From assembly GCA_902602105.1 (NCBI GenBank), contig CACKPP010000009.1, positions 1 through 21,779 on the forward strand: DNA of 21,779 bases. The letters are read 5' to 3'. The notes below the pieces were generated by a model. The model saw only the letters and a list, made by a program, of their open reading frames with translations. It was not told the DNA's origin and ran no database searches. The stretch's first letter is position 1; each line of letters opens with the position of its first letter. Shown here piece after piece: positions 1 to 9,933 of this stretch. The position numbers and the translations under genes are program-made. The stretch comes from an uncultured Pelagibacteraceae bacterium. Its GTDB lineage: Bacteria > Pseudomonadota > Alphaproteobacteria > Pelagibacterales > Pelagibacteraceae.

Positions 1-372
1 TAAATTCTTAGCAGATTTAATTTTTGCTTTTAACTCACCTCTTTTTTCTGAACAAATTTCTGAGAAGTTTTTAAGAATTTTTTCGATATAAAAAAGTCTT
101 CTTTTTTTTATCAAAAAAATTAGAAAATTTTTAAACAAGATTTCTAATTTAGAATTTTCAGATATTTGATCAATTATATTAATCAATATATCCTGTTTCA
201 CTGTAGGATCTTTAATCATATTATTAAAATCTTTATTTTTAGATAATAAAGATAATAAAGCAGACGAATTTTCTTCAATGCTTGTAAGTATATTGGCTTC
301 TTTAGAAAGCTCATACAAGGCCAAAGAATATCTCTTAGCTGAAGTTGTAGAAAATTCTTTATTTTTACTCAA
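1..372 (-). CDS. atpH: ATP synthase F1 delta subunit (partial, C-terminus outside window)
   Basis: I translated the left edge on the minus strand and found 124 open codons running off position 1. Delta (OSCP-like) subunits join the F1 head to the peripheral stalk of ATP synthase. The fragment has the family's N-terminal helical domain: AKRYSLALYELSKEAN near residues 12-27, then FLIFLIKKRRLFYIEKIL (about residues 85-102), and GELKAKIKSAKNL at the edge, which matches the family's G-x-L-x-A-x-I/V-x-S/T-A pattern. The start is a TTG at 370-372. An in-frame TAA lies nine codons upstream with no ATG between, and AGGT sits about 5 bases before the TTG. About one third of the usual roughly 180 residues is missing. 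The rest of the atp operon should follow to the left. A priA-atpH neighbourhood is common in alphaproteobacteria. Confidence 0.88.
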   Translation of the reverse strand, partial: MSKNKEFSTTSAKRYSLALYELSKEANILTSIEENSSALLSLLSKNKDFNNMIKDPTVKQDILINIIDQISENSKLEILFKNFLIFLIKKRRLFYIEKILKNFSEICSEKRGELKAKIKSAKNL

Positions 373-431
373 CTGATTACCTATAAATATTGATGATTAA
401 TTAATAAATCTCGCATTAATTAACATATGAC

Positions 432-460
432 CTAATAGTCTTCAAGCATCCATTAATCAA
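432..460 (-). promoter_or_regulatory. Candidate sigma70-type promoter for the atp operon
   Basis: In the 107-bp spacer between priA and atpH, read on the minus strand, TTGATT (455-460) and TATTAG (432-437) are separated by 17 bp. Each matches the consensus at four of six positions. Transcription would start near 425, giving a leader of about 50 bases before the TTG of atpH. AT-rich DNA yields such matches by chance, so this is a candidate only. No clear terminator for priA was seen in the same spacer. Confidence 0.35.
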
Positions 461-479
461 AAAGACATTTTTTTAGGCT

Positions 480-2435
480 CTAATTAAAGCTTATTGGATC
501 AACATCAACTGAAAGTTTTATTCCAGCTGGAAATTTATAATTAAAAATTATTTTTGCCAAAGAATTTTGTAATTTAAGCGTTTTTGCACCTCTAATTAAT
601 AGCCTCATTCTATATTTTTTTTTTAATCTAAATAAAGGTGCACTAACTGGACCTAAAATTTGTCCATTTATCTTTTTTTCAGCAAAAATTTTAAATCTAA
701 AAGACTCTTTTTCTAAAATCTTTTCGTTATTACCTGTCAAAATTAGAGAAATAAATCTTTGAAATGGAGGAAGATGATTTTGCTTTCTTATTTCAAGTTC
801 TTTATCTAAAAAAATATTTGGATTAATATTAGTAATATCAGAAATCATTCTAGTATTTGAATTATATGTTTGAAAATAAACTGTAGATGGTTTGCCTGCA
901 CGTCCTGCTCTTCCAGATAATTGATGATATAGCTGTAAATTTTTTTCTGCCCCTCTTAAATCATAACCTTGGGAAGATAAATCAATATCAACAACAACAA
1001 TACAATTTAAACTTGGAAAATGAAAACCCTTTGAAATTAATTGTGTTCCAACTAAGATTTCAATTTCATTATTAATTATTTTTTCTAATTTATCTTTTGA
1101 ACTTTTTTTGTTCATGGTATCACTAGAAAAAATTTCAATTTTTTTTAAAGGAAAATTTTTTTTAACCTCATCATAAATTCTTTCTACACCAGGACCACTA
1201 AATATAAATTCACAATAACCATCTTTTTTACAATTTCTTTTTAAAGAAGTTTTAAATCCACAATAATGACATAATAAATTATTTTTATTTTTGTGATAAA
1301 CTAAATTAATAGAACAATTTGGACATGAACAACTATTGAAGCATTTATTGCACAAAACATTTGGGGAAAATCCTCGTCTATTTAAAAAAAACAAAACTTG
1401 ATCTTTTTTTTCTAAATGAAAATTAACTTTTTGAATTACTTCTTTTGAGAGCCAGGATTGTTTTTCTAATTTCACATGATTTAAATTTATTATTTCATAA
1501 TTTGGTAATGCTGCATTTTGATATCTTTTTTCTAATCTTGAAAAACTATATTTTTTTTTTTTAATATTCTGATAAGTTTCCACTGAAGGAACGGCTGTAA
1601 TTAAATTTATTGGAATATTTTCAAATGAAGCTCTAGAAATTGCCATATCTCTTGCATTATAAATTATTCCTTCATCTTGTTTATATGACTGATCATGTTC
1701 TTCATCTACTATAATTAAACCTAATTTTTTAAAAGGTAAAAATAGAGAAGATCTTGCACCTATAACAACTTTTATTTCCCCATTTATAATTCCACTCCAA
1801 ATAATTTGCTTATTCTTTTTTGTTATATTTGAATGCCAAACTGCTGGAAGAAAACCAAAAAATTCTTTAAATTTTTTTTCAAATTGATTTGTTAAACCAA
1901 TTTCAGGCAACATTATTAGACCTTGATATCCTTTTTCTAAAATTTTTTTTAAAGCTTCAAAATATACAATTGTTTTTCCTGAACCAGTTGTGCCTTGAAG
2001 TACATGTACATTGAACTTTTTATTTGAAATATTAATCTGATTTAATGATTTTTGTTGTTCTTTTGTTAATTTGATTAAATTATTATTAATATGTGAATTG
2101 AATTCTTTATAAAAATTTAAATTGAGTCTCTCTACAGTCTTGCCACTTAATAAAACAAGCTTTAATGCCATTCCCTTGGGAACAATATTGTATTCTGCAA
2201 ACCAATTTAAAAAGTTTAAAGTATCTTTTTTTAATAAAGGAACATCTAATCTTTTTATTACTTTTTTAATCTTAAAGTTTTTATCATTTTTTTTTTCAAA
2301 TTCATTCCATACCACACCTGTTAGTTTTGATTTTCCAAATGGAACCTCAACAAAATCACCAATTTTAAGTTTTAAATCACTTTCATATGTAAATGGATGA
2401 TTAAATATATTTGGCAAAAGAATTGGAAATCTCAT
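480..2435 (-). CDS. priA: Primosomal protein N' (replication-restart helicase PriA)
   Basis: PriA is a superfamily-2 3'-to-5' DNA helicase that recognises stalled or repaired forks and starts primosome reassembly. The 651-residue protein has an N-terminal DNA-binding region (about 1-120), Walker A GTTGSGKT (148-155) and Walker B DEEH (244-247) followed by the PriA-typical DQSYKQDE. A zinc-binding insert includes C362/C365, C371/C374 and C389/C392, with a further C402...C408. Helicase motifs V and VI are visible as GTQLISKGFHFP and HQLSGRAGRAG. It is shorter than the E. coli protein (732 aa), mainly in the N-terminal part. The last zinc pair is spaced C-x5-C instead of the usual C-x2-C. The gene starts 34 bp after the FkbM-type gene and ends 107 bp before atpH, all on the same strand. 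Identification is secure. Confidence 0.96.
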   Translation of the reverse strand: MRFPILLPNIFNHPFTYESDLKLKIGDFVEVPFGKSKLTGVVWNEFEKKNDKNFKIKKVIKRLDVPLLKKDTLNFLNWFAEYNIVPKGMALKLVLLSGKTVERLNLNFYKEFNSHINNNLIKLTKEQQKSLNQINISNKKFNVHVLQGTTGSGKTIVYFEALKKILEKGYQGLIMLPEIGLTNQFEKKFKEFFGFLPAVWHSNITKKNKQIIWSGIINGEIKVVIGARSSLFLPFKKLGLIIVDEEHDQSYKQDEGIIYNARDMAISRASFENIPINLITAVPSVETYQNIKKKKYSFSRLEKRYQNAALPNYEIINLNHVKLEKQSWLSKEVIQKVNFHLEKKDQVLFFLNRRGFSPNVLCNKCFNSCSCPNCSINLVYHKNKNNLLCHYCGFKTSLKRNCKKDGYCEFIFSGPGVERIYDEVKKNFPLKKIEIFSSDTMNKKSSKDKLEKIINNEIEILVGTQLISKGFHFPSLNCIVVVDIDLSSQGYDLRGAEKNLQLYHQLSGRAGRAGKPSTVYFQTYNSNTRMISDITNINPNIFLDKELEIRKQNHLPPFQRFISLILTGNNEKILEKESFRFKIFAEKKINGQILGPVSAPLFRLKKKYRMRLLIRGAKTLKLQNSLAKIIFNYKFPAGIKLSVDVDPISFN

Positions 2436-2469
2436 TTCTCTATAATCTGAAAATCACTTTAAACTAAAT

Positions 2470-3366
2470 CTAATTTAAAAACACTAAATCAAAACTTTTT
2501 CCGGTTTTTATCTTGGTCAAACTAATAATATCATTTTGAGTATATTCTTTTCCCTCAAAATTAGTAAATCTTTTAAAACAACTCAATTTTTTATCAAATT
2601 TTTCAAAATCAATTTTTTTCGTGTGCAAAGGAGTAATTTCAATTATTAAGGCCTCAGTGTTTTTTAAGGTCACAGATGGAATTTCTTGAAATATAATCTC
2701 ATCATATCCTTGAACATCAATTTTAATTATATTTTTTAAATCATTATTTATTTCATTAAAAAAATTTTCAGTTTTTTTGCATTTAGTAAAAATAAAATCA
2801 TTTTCATCATTTAAAAAATTAAGCTTATCATCTTTAAGTCTCATCATTTCACGATTAAAGCTTAAATTTCCTTTGTTATTTTTATCAACAAACAATTTTT
2901 TTTCACCATCATGTGAATCTAGAGCAAAATTTGAAATATATACATTCTCATAATTTAATAAATTATTTTTAATACAAAAAAAATTATCTTCACTTGGTTC
3001 TATTAAAAAACTATTTTTAATATTTTTAGTTCGATTTAGTATGCCTTTAGTCAATAAACCAGTATTTGCACCAATATCAATAAAGTTATAATTGTGATCT
3101 TTTTTAATAAAACTTTGTATCTTTTTTACAAACTTTCCGTGGAAGTTTTTATCATTTATTATATACCAAGTTTGATAGCTATCATTTGTTACAAATATTT
3201 TTTCGTTTTTTTTACCTAAAATTGTATCTTCTGATAGAGTTAATACAGATATAGATGGTTTTGATACACTATCGTTTAATAAGTTATTTACAAGGGTCCA
3301 CAATAATTTTTTTTTTTTTTTAAAAAAATTAAATAAAATTTTGTATTTAAATTTTTCAATACTCAT
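2470..3366 (-). CDS. FkbM-family SAM-dependent methyltransferase
   Basis: This is a 298-residue protein with a class-I methyltransferase fold of the FkbM type. FIDIGANTGLLTKGIL (95-110) is the SAM-binding glycine motif I. LIEPSEDNFFCIKNN (121-135) supplies the acidic motif II. IIKIDVQGYDEIIFQEIP and ALIIEITPL match the conserved K-I/V-D-V-Q/E-G-x-E/D signature and the following strand. FkbM proteins usually O-methylate sugars, polyketides or lipids, often in surface-polysaccharide loci. The substrate here cannot be read from sequence, and the neighbours (lpd, priA) give no clue. The N-terminus is very lysine-rich and contains a run of five lysines encoded by 15 consecutive A. It lies 89 bp after lpd and 34 bp before priA. 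The family call is firm; the function is open. Confidence 0.88.
   Translation of the reverse strand: MSIEKFKYKILFNFFKKKKKLLWTLVNNLLNDSVSKPSISVLTLSEDTILGKKNEKIFVTNDSYQTWYIINDKNFHGKFVKKIQSFIKKDHNYNFIDIGANTGLLTKGILNRTKNIKNSFLIEPSEDNFFCIKNNLLNYENVYISNFALDSHDGEKKLFVDKNNKGNLSFNREMMRLKDDKLNFLNDENDFIFTKCKKTENFFNEINNDLKNIIKIDVQGYDEIIFQEIPSVTLKNTEALIIEITPLHTKKIDFEKFDKKLSCFKRFTNFEGKEYTQNDIISLTKIKTGKSFDLVFLN
3307..3321. repeat. 15-bp A/T homopolymer inside the FkbM-type gene
   Basis: There are fifteen consecutive T on the plus strand, so A15 in the mRNA sense, coding for five lysines near residues 16-20 of the methyltransferase. A run of seven A on the plus strand follows directly (3322-3328). This is the longest homopolymer I saw in the window and is a candidate slippage site. 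Confidence 0.9.
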
Positions 3367-3455
3367 AAATGATTATTATTTATTAACAAATTCATTAACT
3401 TAAGTCTAACAAATGAAAAATTTAATAATCTATTTATAATAACTTTGCAGCAAAC

Positions 3456-4856
3456 TTATGAATGAATTGCTCTTTTATCTACAGATAATGCAGCTTCTTT
3501 TACTGCCTCTGAAAAAGTTGGATGAGCATGACATGTTCTAGCAATATCTTCTGAACTAGCACCAAATTCCATTGCAATTCCAATTTCTGCTATCAATTCG
3601 CCCGCATGCGGACCTATTAAATGCGCTCCTAAAACTTTATCAGTTTTTTCATCAGCTAAAATTTTTACAAATCCCTCAGCGTCGTCAATAGCTTTTGCCC
3701 TAGAGTTAGCCATAAATGAAAATTTACCAATTTTGTATTTAATTTTTAATTCTTTTAATTGCTCCTCTGTTTTTCCAATAGATGCTACTTCTGGAGTTGT
3801 ATAAATAACTCCTGGGATAGTATCATAATTTACATGACCAGACTGACCTGCAATATTTTCTGCTACGGCTATTCCTTCATCCTCTGCTTTATGTGCTAAC
3901 ATAGGACCTACGATTACATCTCCTATAGCATAAATGTTATTTAGATTTGTTTTAAAATTTTTATCTGTTTTTATTCTTTTTTTATCATCTAAATTAATGC
4001 CAATTTTATCTAAGTTTAATCCACTAGTATTAGGTTTTCTTCCTACTGAAACTAAAACTATATCACAGTCAAAATCTTTTTTATTACCTTCTTCGTCTTT
4101 TGTAGAAACGATTGCTCCTGATTTATTTTTTTTAATTTCTATAACTTTGTGCTGCATATGAAAACTCATTCCTTGTTTTTTTAAAACTTTCATAAATTCA
4201 TTTGAAACTTCTTTATCCATACCTGGTGTAATATGATCTAAAAACTCAACCACATGAACTTCAGCACCAAGTCTTGACCAGACAGATCCCATCTCCAAAC
4301 CTATATACCCACCCCCAACAATAATCATTTTTCTTGGAACTTGTTCTAATTTTAGAGCACCTGTAGAAGAAACAATTATTTTTTCATCAAATTCAATTCC
4401 TGGCAAAGAAACTGGTATTGAACCTGTCGCAATTATAATATTATCTGTTTGAACTAAAGTTTCTTTATTTTGATCATTTTTTATAGAAACTTCATTTTTA
4501 GATTTAAAGCTTCCAGTTCCTTTAAAATAAGTTACTTTATTTTTTTTCAACAAAAATTCTACACCTTTAGTCAATATCGAAACAGCTTTATCTTTATTTT
4601 TCATCATTTTGTTTAAGTTTAATTTTACTTCTCCAATTTCTATTCCTTTGGATGATAAGTTTTGAGCTTTATGAAACTCTTCAGATAAATTTAATAAACT
4701 TTTTGATGGGATGCAGCCAACATTTAAGCAAGTTCCTCCTAGGGAGCCACGAGATTCTATACACGCAGTTTTTAAACCTAATTGTGCTAACCTAATTGCA
4801 CAGACATAACCGCCAGGACCACCACCTATAACTACTGCTTGAAATTTATCTGCCAT
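3456..4856 (-). CDS. lpd: Dihydrolipoamide dehydrogenase (E3)
   Basis: This FAD-dependent disulfide oxidoreductase (466 aa) reoxidises the dihydrolipoyl groups of 2-oxoacid dehydrogenase complexes and passes electrons to NAD+. The FAD-binding GGGPGG is at 11-16. The redox-active disulfide is C43 and C48 in GGTCLNVGCIPSK. An NAD-binding IIVGGGYIGLEMGS motif lies near 178-191, and the C-terminal HAHPTFSEA carries the catalytic His445/Glu450 pair. The ATG directly abuts the sucB stop codon with no spacer, so it is the last gene of the sucA-sucB-lpd run and is probably the E3 of the 2-oxoglutarate dehydrogenase complex. It may also serve pyruvate dehydrogenase or glycine cleavage if no other E3 exists in the genome. 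Full length, with no oddities. Confidence 0.97.
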   Translation of the reverse strand: MADKFQAVVIGGGPGGYVCAIRLAQLGLKTACIESRGSLGGTCLNVGCIPSKSLLNLSEEFHKAQNLSSKGIEIGEVKLNLNKMMKNKDKAVSILTKGVEFLLKKNKVTYFKGTGSFKSKNEVSIKNDQNKETLVQTDNIIIATGSIPVSLPGIEFDEKIIVSSTGALKLEQVPRKMIIVGGGYIGLEMGSVWSRLGAEVHVVEFLDHITPGMDKEVSNEFMKVLKKQGMSFHMQHKVIEIKKNKSGAIVSTKDEEGNKKDFDCDIVLVSVGRKPNTSGLNLDKIGINLDDKKRIKTDKNFKTNLNNIYAIGDVIVGPMLAHKAEDEGIAVAENIAGQSGHVNYDTIPGVIYTTPEVASIGKTEEQLKELKIKYKIGKFSFMANSRAKAIDDAEGFVKILADEKTDKVLGAHLIGPHAGELIAEIGIAMEFGASSEDIARTCHAHPTFSEAVKEAALSVDKRAIHS

Positions 4857-6143
4857 CTATATGTCCAAAAACAACCTTCTAGGATCCTCTAAGTTTTCTT
4901 TCATCATTTTTAAAAAAGAAACTGACTCTTTACCGTCAATAATCCTGTGATCATAAGATAATGCTAAATACATTATTGGTCTGATCTTAATTTCACCATT
5001 AACTACAGTTGGTCTATCAACAATGTTATGCATGCCTAATACACCAGATTGTGGTAAATTCAATATAGGAGTCGATAGCATTGAACCATAAACTCCACCA
5101 TTGCTTATTGTAAATGTGCCTCCCTGAAGATCCTCAATTGTAAGTTTACCATCCTTTGCTTTTTCTGAAATTTCTTTAATATTTTTTTCTATGTCTGCAA
5201 AAGATAGCTCATCAGCATTCTTTAAAACTGGAACAACCAAACCTTTATCAGTTCCTACAGCAAAACTTATATTATAGTAGTTTTTATAAATTATTTCATC
5301 TCTGTCTATCTCTGCATTTATTGCAGGAAAATTCTTTAAAGACACAACACAAGCTTTAACAAAAAAAGACATAAAACCTAGTTTAATTCCATATCGACTT
5401 TGAAAATCTTCCTGGTTTTCTTTTCTTATCTCCATAACATTAGTCATATCAACTTCATTAAAGGTGGTTAATAAAGCAGCATTTTCTTGGGCTTGTTTCA
5501 ATCTCTTAGCAATAGTTTGCCTTAACCTAGTCATTTTAATTCTTTCTTCTTGACCATATTTAACTTTTCTTTCAGAAGGTGGAGGATTAACTCCCATTAA
5601 ATTAATCAAATCACCTTTCAAAACTCTTCCATCTTTACCAGAGCCTTTTATAGATTTAACGTCAATTTTATTTTCACTGACTATTTTTCTTACAGCGGGT
5701 GACAAAATTTGATCAGTCTTTGACTGTTCTTTTATTTTATTTTCTTTAATTTCTTTTGTTAGAACTAGTGGTTCATCTTTTATCTCTTCTTCTTTTTTAT
5801 CAAAAATTTTAGGTTCGTTGTTTTGTGCCTCTAATTTTACCACATTATTATCTTCTATTTGTGGCTCGATACTTTTCATTTTCTCTATCTTTATTGCTCC
5901 TGAATTATTTTCTGATACAGATCCCAACAAAGCGCCTACTTCAACTACTGAACCATCTTGCGAATTTATCTTTAATAAAGTTCCCGAAACTGGAGAAGGA
6001 ACCTCTAAATTTACTTTATCAGTTTCTAACTCAACAATTGGCTCATCAGCATCAACTGCATCTCCTTCTTTTTTTAACCATTTAGAAACAGTAGCCTCAG
6101 TAATACTTTCACCAAGCACTGGAACTATAATTTTTTCAGTCAT
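4857..6143 (-). CDS. sucB: 2-Oxoglutarate dehydrogenase E2, dihydrolipoyl succinyltransferase
   Basis: This is the core acyltransferase of the 2-oxoglutarate dehydrogenase complex and moves succinyl from lipoate to CoA. Three domains are visible in 428 residues. An N-terminal lipoyl domain has the lipoylated lysine K43 in [15 protein letters not shown] charged linker (about 85-145) follows. A peripheral subunit-binding domain covers about 147-181 ([27 protein letters not shown]). The catalytic domain from about 200 ends with HRIIDG (399-404), which has the active-site His399 and Asp403. There is a single lipoyl domain, as in E. coli SucB. The GES and DHRIIDGKE contexts and the upstream sucA favour SucB over the pyruvate-complex E2. 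It lies 2 bp after sucA and abuts lpd, which implies one transcript. Confidence 0.96.
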   Translation of the reverse strand: MTEKIIVPVLGESITEATVSKWLKKEGDAVDADEPIVELETDKVNLEVPSPVSGTLLKINSQDGSVVEVGALLGSVSENNSGAIKIEKMKSIEPQIEDNNVVKLEAQNNEPKIFDKKEEEIKDEPLVLTKEIKENKIKEQSKTDQILSPAVRKIVSENKIDVKSIKGSGKDGRVLKGDLINLMGVNPPPSERKVKYGQEERIKMTRLRQTIAKRLKQAQENAALLTTFNEVDMTNVMEIRKENQEDFQSRYGIKLGFMSFFVKACVVSLKNFPAINAEIDRDEIIYKNYYNISFAVGTDKGLVVPVLKNADELSFADIEKNIKEISEKAKDGKLTIEDLQGGTFTISNGGVYGSMLSTPILNLPQSGVLGMHNIVDRPTVVNGEIKIRPIMYLALSYDHRIIDGKESVSFLKMMKENLEDPRRLFLDI

Positions 6144-6145
6144 TT

Positions 6146-9022
6146 TTATTCAAAAACTTTCTTTATAATTTCTTGTTGTTGAGAAATATGCCATTTTACA
6201 TATCCTGTTGCTGGAGATGCATCAGGGCTTCTTCCTATATAAGAAATCTGATCATTATTAGCCTTTATATTATCTAATGTCCATTGGATATAATCTCTTA
6301 CTGAGAACCATGCCCCCATATTTTTAGGCTCCTCTTGACACCAATAAAACTTTGCATTTTTTGAATAAGGTCTTAATTCTTTAGCTAAAGCTTTTGCTGG
6401 AAATGGGTATAATTGTTCAATTCTTAAAAATACAACATCATCTCTTTTTAATTTTTCTCTAGCTTCAATTAAATCAAAATAAATTTTTCCTGAGCAAAGT
6501 ATTACTTTTTTAATTTTTTTTGGCTTTTTTAATTTTATAAAACCTTTAATATTTGGGTCTATTGCATGATCCCATAAAACTCTATGAAATGAATTTTCTT
6601 TACTAAAATCATTAATATTAGAAATACATTGCTTATGTCTTAATAGAGACTTAGGTGTCATAATTATTAATGGCTTTCTAAAATCTCTGTGCATTTGTCT
6701 TCTCAAAGCATGAAAATAATTAGCAGGAGTTGTACAATTCATTATTTGCATATTATCATTTGAACATAATTGTAAAAATCTTTCTAACCTTGCTGAAGAA
6801 TGCTCTGGACCTTGACCTTCATATCCATGCGGCAATAACATAACTAAACCAGAAGCTCTAGACCATTTCCTTTCACCCGAAGCTATAAATTGATCTATCA
6901 CAACTTGTGCTCCATTTGCAAAGTCTCCAAATTGTGCCTCCCATAAAGTTAGAGTATTTGGTTCAACTAAACTATATCCATATTCAAAACCTAAAACTGC
7001 TAACTCTGATAAAAAACTATCCACTACTTCGAACTGTTTTTGTTTTTTAGAAATATTATTGAGAGGAATATATCTTGTATTATCTAATTGATTTCTTAAA
7101 ACAGAGTGTCTTTGGCTAAATGTACCTCTTCCAGAATCCTGACCTACTAACCTTACCGGATATCCTTCTTCCAACAAAGAACCAAAAGCTAAAGCCTCAG
7201 CAGTAGACCAGTCAATATTAGTGCCATTTTTTACATCTAATTTTCTCTTATCTAATATTTTTAAAATTGTTTTATGGAGATTTATTTCATCTGGAATTGT
7301 ATTGACTTTGTCTGATATTTCTTTCAGTTTTTTAATATTTGACCCAGTTACACCTCTTTTATCTTTTCCTCTTTCTGGTTTATACCTCGACCATGTTCCT
7401 TCAAACCATTCTATTTTTGGTTTATAATCTTTTGCATTCTCAAATTGTTCATCTAATAAATCTTTAAATGTTCTGATTGCCTCATTCAAATAGCTAGTTG
7501 AAATTGATTGCTCATTAATCAATTTTTCTCCATACACCTTTACTGGAGATGGGTGTGAACGTATCTTTTTATACATAAGGGGTTGAGTGAATGAAGGTTC
7601 GTCTCCTTCATTATGACCAAATCTTCTATAACAAATTAAATCTATCACCACATCTCTATTAAATTGTAATCTAAAATCAGTTGCTATTCTTGCAGCATAT
7701 ACGACAGCTTCTGGATCATCTCCATTTACATGAATAATTGGAGCTTCAACCATTTTCGCAATATCAGATGGATACGGCGAAGATCTAGCAAACCTCGGGC
7801 TTGTAGTAAAACCTATTTGGTTATTGACTATAATATGAATAGTTCCTCCAGTGTTGTGACCAGGCAGACCTGACATAGCAAAACATTCAGCAACAACTCC
7901 CTGACCAGCAAAAGCTGCATCTCCATGAATTAAAATCGGAATTACTTTTTTTCTTTGTTTGTCCTGATGAAAAAATTGTTTAGCTCTTGTTTGACCAAGC
8001 ACAACTGGATTTACTGCTTCTAAATGTGAGGGATTATCTGTCAAACTCACATGAACAGAATTACCATCAAACTCTCTATTTGATGAGGCACCTAAATGAT
8101 ACTTAACATCTCCTGCACTGTCTTCTTTAGAGGAATTTATTTCTCCAGCAAATTCATTAAATATCCTCTTATAAGATTTTTGAAGTACATTCGCTAATAC
8201 GTTTAATCTTCCTCTGTGAGACATTCCAATTTTAACTTCTTTAACTTGAGATTGACCACCTATCTTAATTATTTGTTCCAGAGCTGGTATTAAACTTTCT
8301 CCACCATCTAACCCAAATCTTTTTGTACCTACATATTTTGTATGTAGAAATTTTTCAAATCCCTCAGCTTGGATAAGTTTATTTAAAATTGCTTTTTTTC
8401 CATTTTGAGTGAATTTAAAATCATCTGTCTTTTCAACTCTATCCCTAAACCATTTTCTTTCTGTAGGATTAGAAATATGCATATATTCATAGCCAAGTGG
8501 ACCACAGTATTTTTCTCTTAAAAATTCTAGTATTTCTTTAACATTAGATACTTGTTTGCTAATCACTCCATCAAGAAATATTTTTTTATTATACTCCTCT
8601 TTTTTAAATCCGTATGACTCCGGATGTAACTCATCCAAATAATCTGCTTTCATCAAATTTAGTGGATCTAGTTTTGCAATTAGATGACCTCGTTGTCTAT
8701 AAGATCTAATCATCGCTACAGCTTTAATTGAATTAGCGTTTGACTTAATTATTTCTAACTCACTTAAAGATCTGCTGTTTTGAAATTCTTTTTGGGTAAC
8801 TTTAGATATAGTTTGTTTAGGAGTAGGACTCCATGATGGGCCGTTTATTTCTTTAACAACAACGTCTGCTTCTTCACCAATCTCATTAAAATATTCCATC
8901 CAGCTTTGAGGTAAATTAGGGTCATTATTTATAAACTTCATATACATTTCTTCAATAAAGGCACTGTTCGATTTACTTAAAAATGCTGTTTTTTCGAATT
9001 CAAGATTTTTAGATGAAGACAT
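6146..9022 (-). CDS. sucA: 2-Oxoglutarate dehydrogenase E1 component
   Basis: This thiamine-diphosphate enzyme (958 aa) decarboxylates 2-oxoglutarate and succinylates the lipoyl group of SucB. The N-terminal helix ([18 protein letters not shown], about 21-45) is the E2-docking segment typical of homodimeric E1o. [15 protein letters not shown] (266-280) and the HLGAS and [13 protein letters not shown] region (about 309-341) are E1o signatures. The thiamine-diphosphate motif runs from GDAAFAGQG (367-375) to NNQIGFTT (400-407). The C-terminal half has [20 protein letters not shown], which is typical of the family. The length is close to that of other SucA proteins. No Shine-Dalgarno site is visible in the 34-bp spacer after sucD. 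It is followed by sucB after 2 bp. Confidence 0.97.
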   Translation of the reverse strand: MSSSKNLEFEKTAFLSKSNSAFIEEMYMKFINNDPNLPQSWMEYFNEIGEEADVVVKEINGPSWSPTPKQTISKVTQKEFQNSRSLSELEIIKSNANSIKAVAMIRSYRQRGHLIAKLDPLNLMKADYLDELHPESYGFKKEEYNKKIFLDGVISKQVSNVKEILEFLREKYCGPLGYEYMHISNPTERKWFRDRVEKTDDFKFTQNGKKAILNKLIQAEGFEKFLHTKYVGTKRFGLDGGESLIPALEQIIKIGGQSQVKEVKIGMSHRGRLNVLANVLQKSYKRIFNEFAGEINSSKEDSAGDVKYHLGASSNREFDGNSVHVSLTDNPSHLEAVNPVVLGQTRAKQFFHQDKQRKKVIPILIHGDAAFAGQGVVAECFAMSGLPGHNTGGTIHIIVNNQIGFTTSPRFARSSPYPSDIAKMVEAPIIHVNGDDPEAVVYAARIATDFRLQFNRDVVIDLICYRRFGHNEGDEPSFTQPLMYKKIRSHPSPVKVYGEKLINEQSISTSYLNEAIRTFKDLLDEQFENAKDYKPKIEWFEGTWSRYKPERGKDKRGVTGSNIKKLKEISDKVNTIPDEINLHKTILKILDKRKLDVKNGTNIDWSTAEALAFGSLLEEGYPVRLVGQDSGRGTFSQRHSVLRNQLDNTRYIPLNNISKKQKQFEVVDSFLSELAVLGFEYGYSLVEPNTLTLWEAQFGDFANGAQVVIDQFIASGERKWSRASGLVMLLPHGYEGQGPEHSSARLERFLQLCSNDNMQIMNCTTPANYFHALRRQMHRDFRKPLIIMTPKSLLRHKQCISNINDFSKENSFHRVLWDHAIDPNIKGFIKLKKPKKIKKVILCSGKIYFDLIEAREKLKRDDVVFLRIEQLYPFPAKALAKELRPYSKNAKFYWCQEEPKNMGAWFSVRDYIQWTLDNIKANNDQISYIGRSPDASPATGYVKWHISQQQEIIKKVFE

Positions 9023-9056
9023 TATTTAATTTAATATAAACCTAGAAAAAAATTTT

Positions 9057-9932
9057 TCAATTAGACAGTTTATTAAACAATGTTTTTCCAATTATTGATG
9101 GAGATTTAGCTATTGTAATACCTGATTCTTCCATTTTTTTAATCTTATCCTTAGCACCACCTTTGCCTCCTGAAATTATAGCTCCAGCGTGTCCCATTCT
9201 TCGTCCTGGAGGAGCAGTAATTCCAGCTATAAATCCAACTATAGGTTTTTTTATTTTATGATTTTTAATAAATTCTGCTGCCTCTTCTTCAGCGGTGCCA
9301 CCTATTTCACCAATCATTAAAATTGACTGTGTTTCGTCATCATTAAGAAATAAATCTAAGCAGTCAATAAAATTAGTTCCATTTATTGGATCTCCTCCAA
9401 TTCCTATACATGTTGATTGACCTAAACCATTTTCTGTAGTTTGAGCAACTGCTTCATAAGTTAAAGTTCCAGATCTAGATACAATTCCTACAGATCCTCG
9501 CTTATGAATATTTCCAGGCATTATTCCTATTTTACATTCATCAGGAGTTATAATTCCTGGACAATTAGGTCCAATCAGTCTACTTTTTGCTCCGGCCAAT
9601 TTTTGTTTGACCTTAAGCATATCCTGAATGGGAATACCTTCTGTTATACAAACAATAAGTTCAACTGATGCTTCTATTGCTTCAATAATTGCAGCAGCAG
9701 CAAATTTTGCTGGTACATAAATCATTGATGCATCTGCACCGACTTCCGCCTTAGCTTCTGCAACAGTGTTAAACACTGGTCTATCAAGATGTTTTTGACC
9801 ACCCTTTTTAGGTGTTACACCTCCTACTAAATTAGTTCCATACTCTATTGCTTGTCTAGAGTGAAACTCACCATGTTTGCCTGTAAATCCTTGACAAATA
9901 ACTTTTGTGTTTTTATTTACTAATACAGACAT
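9057..9932 (-). CDS. sucD: Succinyl-CoA synthetase alpha subunit
   Basis: This 291-residue protein is the CoA-binding and phosphohistidine-carrying half of the enzyme that couples succinyl-CoA hydrolysis to ATP or GTP formation. An N-terminal Rossmann CoA-binding domain is seen in [15 protein letters not shown] (11-25) and the [11 protein letters not shown] loop (36-46). The ligase domain has [10 protein letters not shown] (121-130) and [13 protein letters not shown] (149-161). The phosphorylated histidine is H248 in [20 protein letters not shown]. It begins one base after the sucC stop codon, so the two subunits are almost certainly co-translated. Full length. Confidence 0.97.
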   Translation of the reverse strand: MSVLVNKNTKVICQGFTGKHGEFHSRQAIEYGTNLVGGVTPKKGGQKHLDRPVFNTVAEAKAEVGADASMIYVPAKFAAAAIIEAIEASVELIVCITEGIPIQDMLKVKQKLAGAKSRLIGPNCPGIITPDECKIGIMPGNIHKRGSVGIVSRSGTLTYEAVAQTTENGLGQSTCIGIGGDPINGTNFIDCLDLFLNDDETQSILMIGEIGGTAEEEAAEFIKNHKIKKPIVGFIAGITAPPGRRMGHAGAIISGGKGGAKDKIKKMEESGITIAKSPSIIGKTLFNKLSN

Positions 9933-9933
9933 A

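Noticed and set aside
3367..3455. Terminator or promoter in the 89-bp spacer between lpd and the FkbM-type gene
   Set aside because: The only symmetry (around TTTGC/GCAAA near 3441-3455) would need a loop too small to fold and has no U-tract. No convincing -35/-10 pair was found.
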